A stretch of 64,000 nucleotides of DNA from an uncultured Clostridia bacterium. Lineage in GTDB: Bacteria; Bacillota; Clostridia; Oscillospirales; Ruminococcaceae. Below the pieces are notes generated by a model that ran no database searches, had not been told where the DNA came from, and saw nothing but the letters and a program-made list of their open reading frames with translations. Position numbers and translations under genes: made by a program. The first letter of the stretch is position 1. The number at the start of each line of letters is the position of its first letter. Of this stretch, positions 20,514 through 29,427 are shown in pieces. The DNA is taken from positions 1-64,000 of the forward strand of contig CANRFM010000003.1 of the NCBI GenBank assembly GCA_947629905.1, read 5' to 3'.

Positions 20514-23500
20514 ATGTTATACGCATCTGCCCCTACGACAAGCGATTTCCCGAAAACTGCCGACCTGCTCGCCCAATGCGGTGCATCGGCGCATGACATT
20601 TCTGTCATGCGGGAATATTTTGACCTTTCCAAGCCCCGCAATAATGCACTGCTTGACACGCTGACAGGCGGTGCTGACCTGACTGTCGTCCGGTCGAACC
20701 CGCACTACAGGGAGGAGATCAAGGCTGCTGAGAGCGAGGAACTGGAAGAACGCTATGTGCTGTTCCACTTTGCTGTCGGCGGTACTTCTGCCCGGAATTA
20801 TGTGCTGGAAAGCTACTACCGGCGGACGAAATATAAAGATCGGAAAGCGGATGTCATCCGAGTGCTTGCGGACTATTTTCAGGACGATGCCGAACCGCTG
20901 TTTTATGCTTCCAACTATGATACGCTTCTGCATGCCCGGTATCTGTTCGATGTGGACGGTTTTTCCGGTATCAGCCCCGAACATCAGCTCCGTGCCGTGG
21001 AACTTGCCCGAAGTGCCAGTGCCAAGGGGAGTATGCTGGGTACATTCTTTACTTTTGCTGACCCGGAAAAGACGGACGGGAAAGATCCCCTTGTGGCACG
21101 GGCACTATCACTGTTGCAGGCACTCTGGGAGACCCGTGACAGTCTTGCTCCCGAAGAACTTGCCTGCCTGAATCTGGTGCTTGCCTTTGCGGCACCCTTT
21201 GATGCGGACTGCCTGAAACGGTTCCACAGCCTTCCGGATCAGGGAAAGGTGACTGCGCTGTCCAGTATCGTCGGCAACCCTATCTATTTTCCTGCCTATC
21301 TCAGGGCACTGCTGTCGGATACAGAGATCTCGGCAGACTGTATGTGTGCGTGCATTTGTCTGATCGGGGTTAACCCTGCCGCACAGGAGGGGGATACCTT
21401 GCAGCTGCTGGCGAAGAGATACCCGGAGCTCTATCTCAAAGCTGCCGGGAAATGCAGATCGGCTGACAATGCTGTCAAGATGTTGGAAGTGTATGCGGAG
21501 ATCTATCCGGATAAGTCCACAGAGGACGTGTTCAATGCCCTGCGCAGCCGTTCCCGGGAAGAACTGACGGAGCTGCTTGCACAGGCAAACCCCGACTTTG
21601 CGGCACAGACGGCTGCCTACCTGAAAGGGGAGACAGGCATTGCGGAGCTGCTTGCCATTCTGCCGCAGCTCAAAAGCTGGGCATACTGGATGCGGGAGAT
21701 CAGATGTAATGTAAATTATGGAAAAGCATTCGGCTATGATGAATTTGCGGAACGGTGCATCACGTTTCAACTTTTGGTGAACAGGAACGATTATCCGTAC
21801 GAACATATCAGCGCTCTCTTTTCCCGTGAAAAAGACGGTTGGCAGGATACCGTGGAGCAGATCCTGTACCGGCAGCAAGTCCCGCCGGCTTTGCTGCTCG
21901 ATTGCTGCGGCATTTTAGCAGACGGCAAGCCGAAGTGGATAGATCAAATGATAGCCTCCTGCCGGAAATTTGGCTTTGACCTGAAAGCGATCGACAGCAA
22001 GGCGCTTTCTGTTCCCGGCAGATGCCTGTATGCAAAGCTCTGCCAGATCTCAGGCGAAACGGAGCAGCTTGTTGCCCTCACGAATGACGGGAGCAAGGTC
22101 GTGCGTGCGCTGCTTGTGGAACTCCTGCCGGCAGAGCCGGACATCATCCTGCCCCTGTTGACCGCCAAGAAAGGCGCAAAGCGGGAGATCGCCGCACAGC
22201 TGCTCCGGCGGCATTTCCCCGAAAGCATCCGCCCGCAGGTGCAGGAAGCCTTTCAAACGGAAAAGACCGCTGCCATTCAGAAACTGCTTGCCGAAGTGCT
22301 TGGCAGTGCTGTCCCGGAACAGGCAGCCGAGGCACTTTCCGCAGATCTTGTGGGAAGTCTCACCAAGGGGAATAAGGCGAAGAAAGTCGCATGGCTGTTT
22401 GCAAACCCCTTTGCACCTGTTCATAAGAAAGACGGCAGCGAAGCGGAGGAAGCCTATTTGCAGGCGCTCTGTCTCTGCTACGCCAATGCCGCAGCACAGG
22501 AACGCAGTCCGGCAGCGGACACCCTTGCCGCTGACCTCAACACAGAGGAACTGGAACAGTTTGCCATTGCCGTGTTCGGCAAGTGGATGAACACCGGTGC
22601 ACCTGCCAAAAGCAAATGGGTACTTGTGCTGACGGCGGTACACGGCGGTTCTCCGGCAACCGATCTGCTGCTGCATCATATCCGGGAATGGGCAGACAAT
22701 GCCCGTCACGCCATAGCAGGGGAAGCCGCCGGTGCGCTTGCCCTCAACGGGAGTTCGGCAGCGCTGATGGCAGTGGACAACCTCTCCCGGAAATGCAAAA
22801 ACCGCCATGTCCGTGCGGCAGCCGGAACGGCTTTGCAGCGGGCAGCGGATGCACTTGCCATTACAAGGGAGGAACTTGCGGACAAGATCGTCCCCGACCT
22901 CGGCTTTGATGAGCAGCTGTGCAGGGTGTTCGATTTCGGGGAGCGGCAGTTTCAGGTCTATCTGACCCCGGCACTGGAGCTGGAAATTTTTGAGGGGGAG
23001 AAGCGGCTGAAAAATCTCCCGAAACCCGGTGCAAAGGACGATCTGGAAAAGTCCTCCGCCGCCGTGAAGGACTTCAAGGAAATGAAAAAGCAGATGAAAG
23101 CTGCCATCCAAAGCCAGCGGCAGCGGCTGGAATATGTGCTGCTGTGCGACCGGAAATGGACGGCAGAAGGCTGGCGTGACCTCTTTATCCGCAAGCCGGT
23201 GATGCACTGCTTTGCGATCGGGCTGATCTGGGGCGTGTATGAGAATGGCAAATTAGTGCAGAGTTTCCGGTACATGGAGGACGGCACGTTCAACACGGCA
23301 GACGAGGAGGAATACACCCTGCCGGAACAAGCCGTGATCGGACTGGTACATCCCCTCGAACTGGATGAGGAGCTGCTTGCCGCATGGCAGGAGCAGCTTT
23401 CGGACTACGAGATCGCACAGCCTTTCCCGCAGCTGAGCCGCCCGGTATTCCGCCTTACGGATGAGGAAGCGGAACAGACGGCGCTGACACGCTTCAAGGG

Positions 23501-23867
23501 CAGGAAGATCAACAATCTGTCTCTGCTCGGCAGGATGACAAAATCCGGCTGGGACAAGGGACAGGCGCAGGATGCGGGGTTCTTCTATGAATTTGTCCGC
23601 ACGGATATTTCCCGGCAGGAAAGGACTGCGGACGGCAGCGTGGTCAGATCCGGTTATCACACGGAGCTGAAATTCAGCGGTATGTACATCGGCGCTGGCG
23701 GCTACGGGCAGGATATGGAGGACGTGGAGCTGGAAGAAGTCGTATTCTATGCGCCCGACAGCAGGACTGCCCTGAAACTGGGGGAAGTCGATCCACGCTA
23801 CCTCTCGGAGATCATTGCGCAGCTTGGCGGTATTTCCGGGGAGACCACGGAGGAGAAAGAAGCATGA
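20514..23867 (+). CDS. DUF4132 (MolR/YehI-like) protein
   Basis: About 1117 aa, HEAT-like helical repeats, C-terminal LSLLGRMTKSGWDKGQAQDAGFFYEFVR...ELKFSGMYIGAGGYGQDMEDVELEEVVFY typical of DUF4132. Confidence 0.82.
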   Translation: MLYASAPTTSDFPKTADLLAQCGASAHDISVMREYFDLSKPRNNALLDTLTGGADLTVVRSNPHYREEIKAAESEELEERYVLFHFAVGGTSARNYVLESYYRRTKYKDRKADVIRVLADYFQDDAEPLFYASNYDTLLHARYLFDVDGFSGISPEHQLRAVELARSASAKGSMLGTFFTFADPEKTDGKDPLVARALSLLQALWETRDSLAPEELACLNLVLAFAAPFDADCLKRFHSLPDQGKVTALSSIVGNPIYFPAYLRALLSDTEISADCMCACICLIGVNPAAQEGDTLQLLAKRYPELYLKAAGKCRSADNAVKMLEVYAEIYPDKSTEDVFNALRSRSREELTELLAQANPDFAAQTAAYLKGETGIAELLAILPQLKSWAYWMREIRCNVNYGKAFGYDEFAERCITFQLLVNRNDYPYEHISALFSREKDGWQDTVEQILYRQQVPPALLLDCCGILADGKPKWIDQMIASCRKFGFDLKAIDSKALSVPGRCLYAKLCQISGETEQLVALTNDGSKVVRALLVELLPAEPDIILPLLTAKKGAKREIAAQLLRRHFPESIRPQVQEAFQTEKTAAIQKLLAEVLGSAVPEQAAEALSADLVGSLTKGNKAKKVAWLFANPFAPVHKKDGSEAEEAYLQALCLCYANAAAQERSPAADTLAADLNTEELEQFAIAVFGKWMNTGAPAKSKWVLVLTAVHGGSPATDLLLHHIREWADNARHAIAGEAAGALALNGSSAALMAVDNLSRKCKNRHVRAAAGTALQRAADALAITREELADKIVPDLGFDEQLCRVFDFGERQFQVYLTPALELEIFEGEKRLKNLPKPGAKDDLEKSSAAVKDFKEMKKQMKAAIQSQRQRLEYVLLCDRKWTAEGWRDLFIRKPVMHCFAIGLIWGVYENGKLVQSFRYMEDGTFNTADEEEYTLPEQAVIGLVHPLELDEELLAAWQEQLSDYEIAQPFPQLSRPVFRLTDEEAEQTALTRFKGRKINNLSLLGRMTKSGWDKGQAQDAGFFYEFVRTDISRQERTADGSVVRSGYHTELKFSGMYIGAGGYGQDMEDVELEEVVFYAPDSRTALKLGEVDPRYLSEIIAQLGGISGETTEEKEA

Positions 23868-24442
23868 AGCGTTTGTTAGCCGGGGTGATCGGGATCGGAC
23901 TGCTGTTCACCGGGTGCAGTACACAGGAAGCGTCTGCACCGGAAGCACCCGAAGTACCGGAGGGAGCGATCACGGATGACGGGGGAGAGTTCGTGTACAG
24001 CGGGGCGCTGATGCAGGTCGGGGACGATGAAAACGGCTATCTGCAAGTACCGGCGGACTTTGTACCGTTTCAGGACGAGGACGTGGAGGGGCTGACACAG
24101 TATTCCGACACGACCGGGAAAAATATATTCACGCTGGACTTTTACGAGGGGCTGAATTATCAGACCGCTGCCGAAAATCTCCGCAGCTACATGAGCACGC
24201 AGGAAGATTTAGAGGGGCTGACCGGAGCGCAGGTCACGGTCGGTGGCTATCCGGCTTTGCAGATCTACGGGCACTATACGGACGGGTATTTCATCGTGAC
24301 ATGGCTGATCGAGGACACCGCCGACCCGGAAAACTGCTACTATCTGGCGCTGGAATTTGACAACGACCACCAATATATGATGGCGTGCAGTTCGACATTT
24401 CAGATACCGGAAGATTTCCACGCAGCGGAAACGGCAGAATAA
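23864..24442 (+). CDS. Putative lipoprotein
   Basis: Lipobox LLFTGCS; start overlaps the DUF4132 stop. Confidence 0.8.
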   Translation: MKRLLAGVIGIGLLFTGCSTQEASAPEAPEVPEGAITDDGGEFVYSGALMQVGDDENGYLQVPADFVPFQDEDVEGLTQYSDTTGKNIFTLDFYEGLNYQTAAENLRSYMSTQEDLEGLTGAQVTVGGYPALQIYGHYTDGYFIVTWLIEDTADPENCYYLALEFDNDHQYMMACSSTFQIPEDFHAAETAE

Positions 24443-24445
24443 AAC

Positions 24446-24478
24446 AAGGAGCAGGGATTTTTGCCCTGCTCCTTTTCG
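24446..24478. terminator. Bidirectional terminator
   Basis: AAGGAGCAGGG-atttttg-CCCTGCTCCTT. Confidence 0.8.
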
Positions 24479-25351
24479 TTAATGCAGATCGTGTTCTACT
24501 TCGGTCTCCTGTTTCAGGATCTCTCCCGTCACGGCATCGATCTCGAAGCTGTATTCGTTGTTCCCGACAAGAAATTCCACATCATAATTCGGGCGGCGAT
24601 CGTCTGCATCGAGCTTGACTTCCAGAAACAGCACATCCGCTTCCGCAAAGCCTGCTGCCTGTAAAGCGATCTCCCTTGCCTTGTCATTGCCGATATAGGT
24701 CATACCTGCCGGCGCTGTGGGGAGCGCCTTGCTCTCCTTTTCCCGGATAGAACCGTCTGTCCGGCTGATCTCATAGTCATATTCCGTGTCGGCGGTGCAG
24801 AATTCCACATCATAGTGCCTGTCATCCGGTGCGGTGCGGGTGAAAGTCACATCCGCTTCGGTCAATCCTGCATCAGCAAGGGCGATCTGCTTGGCTACCT
24901 CGATGCCAATGTCCGTTGTATCTGTGGGGAGGGGAGCTGTTTCCGGTGCAGCGGTCTCCGTCGGTCCGGGAACAGATTCCGACAGCGTTTCCGGAACGGT
25001 CTGCAACGGTTCCTGTGTGGCAGGTTCCGTCTGCGGGACGGTCTGCTGTTCCGGGTCGATGTCCCTTGCGGCAATGTCGCCGTTTTTCGCTAACAGGGTG
25101 TATTCGTACTCTGTACCGTTACAGTAGAAGCTGACCTCGTAGACCATGCTGCCGTCCTCGGAGGAAAGCTTTGTACGCAGGGCGGAGACCTGATCGGCGG
25201 ACAGCCCTGCATCCGTAAGGGCGATCTCCTCTGCCCGTTCTGTGCCTATCAGAGACTTCTGCACCACCAGTACGGTAATGAGGGCAAGCAGGGCGATACC
25301 TGCCAAAATGCCCAATATCAGGGGCAATTTGCTTTTCTTCTTTTCTTCCAT
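24479..25351 (-). CDS. Membrane-anchored protein with three PepSY domains
   Basis: N-terminal TM; three repeats of A.EIAL.DAGL...V.F......YDVEF....YDYEI....G.I. Confidence 0.85.
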   Translation of the reverse strand: MEEKKKSKLPLILGILAGIALLALITVLVVQKSLIGTERAEEIALTDAGLSADQVSALRTKLSSEDGSMVYEVSFYCNGTEYEYTLLAKNGDIAARDIDPEQQTVPQTEPATQEPLQTVPETLSESVPGPTETAAPETAPLPTDTTDIGIEVAKQIALADAGLTEADVTFTRTAPDDRHYDVEFCTADTEYDYEISRTDGSIREKESKALPTAPAGMTYIGNDKAREIALQAAGFAEADVLFLEVKLDADDRRPNYDVEFLVGNNEYSFEIDAVTGEILKQETEVEHDLH

Positions 25352-25473
25352 GCGGAAAACTCCTTTCTGCAAATGATCTTATTTTTTCAGGATACCACAC
25401 AAATCTGAAATTTGTCTGAACTTTCTGTGATAATTGTCCGAAAAAAGTTCATTCTTTTTCCGAAAATACCCTC

Positions 25474-25502
25474 TTGACAAATTCGTCCGTATAGCGTATA
25501 AT
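25474..25502 (+). promoter_or_regulatory. Promoter (TTGACA-17-TATAAT)
   Basis: TTGACA 25474-25479; TATAAT 25497-25502. Confidence 0.75.
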
Positions 25503-25544
25503 AAAAGTAACAACTCTGTAACTAATTCTTAAGGAGCTGATGGA

Positions 25545-26096
25545 TTGACTACACGGAAGAAAGAAGAGATCTCCCGTTGCATCCGTGAGGGGACATGGGT
25601 ACACGTCACCGGAAGCCGGAAGAACATCTGCCAGACAGAATTTTTCCCGCTCGTCTCCGATCTGCTTGCCTCTGAACCGGTGCAGGCGCTCGGCGAATAC
25701 CGGCATCACATCCGCACGACACGCTATCAGCATTGCCTGAATGTGGCGTATTATAATTACCGGGTGTGCCGTCTGCTCCGGCTGGATGCTGCCTCTGCTG
25801 CAAGAGCCGGGCTGCTGCATGATCTGTATCACTATGAGACTTCCGGCTTTTCCCGCAGAAAGACACCCCTGAAGCATAGCCAATACCACCCTATGGCAGC
25901 ACTGGAAGCTGCGGAAAAGCTTGCTCCCATGAACGAGCGGGAGCGTGACATCATTGAAAAGCATATGTGGCCCGTTACCCGTCCACGTCCGAAATTTGCG
26001 GAGAGCTATGTCATCACGTTCGTGGATAAGTACTGCGCCATGCTGGAATTTCTGCTGCCGCAGCCGGATATTTTCAGACAGAGACCACATCGATAA
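25545..26096 (+). CDS. HD-domain phosphohydrolase
   Basis: YQHCLNVAYYNYRVCRLLRLDAASAARAGLLHDLYHYE; TTG start after AAGGAG. Confidence 0.85.
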   Translation: MTTRKKEEISRCIREGTWVHVTGSRKNICQTEFFPLVSDLLASEPVQALGEYRHHIRTTRYQHCLNVAYYNYRVCRLLRLDAASAARAGLLHDLYHYETSGFSRRKTPLKHSQYHPMAALEAAEKLAPMNERERDIIEKHMWPVTRPRPKFAESYVITFVDKYCAMLEFLLPQPDIFRQRPHR

Positions 26097-26100
26097 CAAA

Positions 26101-26122
26101 GGCAGATGCTGCGGCATCTGCC
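26101..26122. terminator. Terminator hairpin between convergent genes
   Basis: GGCAGATG-ctgcgg-CATCTGCC. Confidence 0.6.
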
Positions 26123-26826
26123 TATATTTCTTTGATTTCCGGCTTCATGTCGGTATTTTTGACGGTAACGGGGAGCACACGGTCAAAGACCGCATAGAAT
26201 TTGACGGGGATATATTTGTTGATATGGCACTTTCCGAAGAACCATTTCCGGTAGATGCACGCCCGGATCATGTCCTCGAAGAAGGTGTTGACTTCGAGCC
26301 GTTCGGCGGCATCCACCCGCAGGCAGTCTTTCAGGGAAGCAGGCGGCTCGTGGGTGATGATATAGTCAATGTGGTTGTCGTGTTCTGAAAGATTATGCAC
26401 ACCAAGCCGTATTTCCGAGGGGGTAGGGCGTTCTGCCTGCCACCAGTTCCCGGAATCGGCACGGAATTCCTCATCTTCGCTGTGTCCGCCGCCGAAAGCG
26501 AAGTAGGTGTGCTTTTCGATCGTGTAGACCTGTCCCCGCATCAGGTGGACGATGTTCGGGGCGATGGCATGGACGGGCGCACCGTTCCAGTTTTTGACAG
26601 GGTAGCGGACAAGCAGGTCAAAATTTTCATGACACCCGTCTACAAAGGCGATCGTAAAGGGCAGGGCTGCCATTTTTTTCAGGACGGATTTTTCTCTCCG
26701 TGTCCCTTTCCAGATAAAGCCGAAATCCCCGCAGACAAGCAGGGTATCGCCCGCTTTCAGGCGGCGCATTTCCTTGCTTTTGAAGCGTGCCCATTCGCCG
26801 TGCATATCGCCGGTCACATAGACCAT
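26122..26826 (-). CDS. Metallophosphoesterase
   Basis: MVYVTGDMHGEWARF...LLVCGDFGFIW...YIITHEPP. Confidence 0.9.
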   Translation of the reverse strand: MVYVTGDMHGEWARFKSKEMRRLKAGDTLLVCGDFGFIWKGTRREKSVLKKMAALPFTIAFVDGCHENFDLLVRYPVKNWNGAPVHAIAPNIVHLMRGQVYTIEKHTYFAFGGGHSEDEEFRADSGNWWQAERPTPSEIRLGVHNLSEHDNHIDYIITHEPPASLKDCLRVDAAERLEVNTFFEDMIRACIYRKWFFGKCHINKYIPVKFYAVFDRVLPVTVKNTDMKPEIKEI

Positions 26827-27050
26827 GCTCATCCCTCCCGTCTTTTTTTCTATTATACCATGCTTTATCGCTTTTGTCAATGCTTCGCCTTGACAGGGGA
26901 GAGATCAGACGATCCGGAACTTTCCGGGCTGCTGTCCTTATTTTTTCAGAATGTTCCTGTATTGTATGGGATTTTTACGAAAATCCTATTGATTTTTTGA
27001 CAAAAATATGTTATAATGAATTATATGTTATCTATAGAAAGGAAATGGAT

Positions 27051-28334
27051 ATGAACAATTATACGATAGATACCAGATGTGTGCAGGGCGGGTATACCCC
27101 CGGAAACGGCGAACCCCGTCAGATCCCGATCATCCAGTCTACTACCTTTAAGTATGCGACCAGTGAGGAAATGGGGAAGCTGTTTGATCTGGAGGAAAGC
27201 GGCTATTTCTACACCCGTCTCCAGAACCCGACCAATGATATGGTCGCTGCCAAGATCTGCGAGCTGGAGGGCGGTACGGCTGCCATGCTGACCTCCTCCG
27301 GGCAGGCTGCCAATTTCTTTGCAATATTCAATATTGCCTCCTGCGGCGATCATGTCATTGCCTGCTCCACGATCTACGGCGGTACTTACAATCTTTTCCA
27401 TGTCACCATGAAAAAAATGGGCATTGACTTCACGTTTGTCGATCCGGACTGCACGGAGGAGGAACTCAATGCCGCATTCCGCCCGGAGACAAAGGCGGTG
27501 TTCGGGGAGACGATCGCAAACCCGGCACTCACGGTTCTGGACATCGAGAAATTTGCGAAAGCAGCGCACGCACATGGTGTGCCGCTGATCGTGGATAACA
27601 CCTTTGCGACCCCTGTGAACTGCCGTCCGTTTGAGTGGGGGTGCGATATTGTCACGCACTCCACCACCAAATATATGGACGGACACGGGGCAGGCGTAGG
27701 CGGCTGCATTGTGGACAGCGGAAAATTTGACTGGCTTGCCCATGCGGATAAATTTTCCGGACTTACCACACCGGACGACAGCTATCACGGTGTCACGTAT
27801 GCTGAAAAATTCGGGCTTGGCGGCGCATTCATCACGAAATGCACGGCACAGCTCATGCGGGATTTTGGTTCGATACAGTCACCGCAGAATGCCTTTATCC
27901 TCAACCTCGGTCTGGAAAGTCTGCACGTCCGTATGCCAAGGCACTGCGAAAACGGGCTTGCCGTTGCCACATTCCTGAAATCCCACCCGAAGATCCGGTT
28001 CGTGACCTACCCGTCTCTAAAGGGCGATCCCTACTATGAACTGGCGCAGAAATATATGCCGAACGGCACTTGCGGCGTGGTATCTTTTGGCTTCAACGGC
28101 GGCAGAACGGCAGCGGAAGCATTCATGAAACACCTGAAACTGGCTGCTATCGAAACGCACGTTGCCGATGCACGCACCTGCTGTCTGCATCCGGCTTCTG
28201 CAACACACCGTCAGATGAACGACAAGGAACTGGAAGCCGCAGGCATCAGCTCCGATCTGGTTCGTATGTCCTGCGGTCTTGAAAATTCTGCCGACCTGAT
28301 CGCAGATATTTCGCAGGCGCTGCAAAAGATCTGA
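27051..28334 (+). CDS. O-acetylhomoserine aminocarboxypropyltransferase/sulfhydrylase (Cys/Met PLP enzyme)
   Basis: TRCVQGGYTPGNGEPRQIPIIQSTTFKYAT...VTHSTTKYMDGHGAGVGG. Confidence 0.92.
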   Translation: MNNYTIDTRCVQGGYTPGNGEPRQIPIIQSTTFKYATSEEMGKLFDLEESGYFYTRLQNPTNDMVAAKICELEGGTAAMLTSSGQAANFFAIFNIASCGDHVIACSTIYGGTYNLFHVTMKKMGIDFTFVDPDCTEEELNAAFRPETKAVFGETIANPALTVLDIEKFAKAAHAHGVPLIVDNTFATPVNCRPFEWGCDIVTHSTTKYMDGHGAGVGGCIVDSGKFDWLAHADKFSGLTTPDDSYHGVTYAEKFGLGGAFITKCTAQLMRDFGSIQSPQNAFILNLGLESLHVRMPRHCENGLAVATFLKSHPKIRFVTYPSLKGDPYYELAQKYMPNGTCGVVSFGFNGGRTAAEAFMKHLKLAAIETHVADARTCCLHPASATHRQMNDKELEAAGISSDLVRMSCGLENSADLIADISQALQKI

Positions 28335-28384
28335 TCTTGCTGCCTTTTTGGGAATCAATTTGACGGATAAAAGGGGAAACGGGT

Positions 28385-29419
28385 ATGAAACGAATTCTGG
28401 CTATTTTGCTCAGTATCGTGCTCTGTGGTCTGATGACAGGATGTCAGACGAATGAGACCGCACAGGTCGAAAGATCTGCGCCGGATTTCATGCCGCTGAC
28501 AGAGATCGTGGACGGGCGGGACAATGTGTATCTGATCGTCAAGGTGCTGGAAAACAGTAGCTACTGGGATGTCATCATTGAAGGTGCCAAGGATGCAGGA
28601 AACGCCCTTGACTGCAATGTGTATTACAGCGGATCTTACGTGGAGACGGACTGGGCTTCCCATGAACGGCTGCTGAATGAAGCCTCAGCTGCCGGTGCGG
28701 ATGCGATCGTGTTAGCGCCGGATGATTCTGTAAATCTGTCGGGCAAGATCGATGAGATCTATCAGCAGGGCATTCCGCTTGTGCTTATTGATACCATTGC
28801 GAATACGGAAAATTATGACGTGTGCTACATGACGGACAATCTGATGGCAGGGCAGGAAGCAGCCAAGGAAATGCTCTCTTTGCTCGAAAAGCAGGGAACG
28901 GACACTTCCGAACCGGCACAGGTCGGTATTCAGGTCGGTGCAACGTCCTCTCTGACGATCATCGAACGGTTAGCAGGCTTTTTCCAGTACTGGAGCAAGT
29001 ATGCACCGCCGGACTGGGAGGTCATACCGGACATCAAGTGCAATGAAGGCGATACAGAAAAGGCTTTGGCGTGTGCGGAAGAATTGCTGGAATATCCCGA
29101 ACTCAAAGGCGTGTTCGGTGCGAACAACGGCTCTACAGTCGGGTTTGCCAAAGCCATCCGGGAACAGGAACGGACGGATGTTGCCATTGTCGGGTTTGAT
29201 TATTCCGAGGAGATCGCCGGGCTGATCATGGATGATGATTATATTGCATCCTCCATCCTGCAAAAACAATATGATATGGGCTATCGGGGTGTAGAAACGG
29301 CATTGTCCCTGAAAGACGGCGAAAAGATGCCTGTAAAATTCATTGATACAGGCGTTATCATCGTCAATCAGGATACACTTCAGCAGGAAGAAGTGCAGGA
29401 AGCACTGTCGCATAATTGA
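28385..29419 (+). CDS. Sugar-binding lipoprotein (LacI/periplasmic-binding type, ribose family)
   Basis: Lipobox GLMTGC; ENSSYWDVIIEGAKDAGNALDCNVYYSG; ADAIVLAPDD; GVFGANNGSTVGFAKAI. Confidence 0.88.
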   Translation: MKRILAILLSIVLCGLMTGCQTNETAQVERSAPDFMPLTEIVDGRDNVYLIVKVLENSSYWDVIIEGAKDAGNALDCNVYYSGSYVETDWASHERLLNEASAAGADAIVLAPDDSVNLSGKIDEIYQQGIPLVLIDTIANTENYDVCYMTDNLMAGQEAAKEMLSLLEKQGTDTSEPAQVGIQVGATSSLTIIERLAGFFQYWSKYAPPDWEVIPDIKCNEGDTEKALACAEELLEYPELKGVFGANNGSTVGFAKAIREQERTDVAIVGFDYSEEIAGLIMDDDYIASSILQKQYDMGYRGVETALSLKDGEKMPVKFIDTGVIIVNQDTLQQEEVQEALSHN

Positions 29420-29427
29420 GGTGAGTC

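Noticed and set aside
22050-23207. 385-aa minus-strand ORF inside the DUF4132 gene
   Set aside because: Shadow ORF without motif support.
26882-27044. Possible SAM or other sulfur riboswitch upstream of the O-acetylhomoserine sulfhydrylase gene
   Set aside because: No recognisable SAM-I/II/III core in the short leader; only a small CCGGAAcTTTCCGG hairpin seen.
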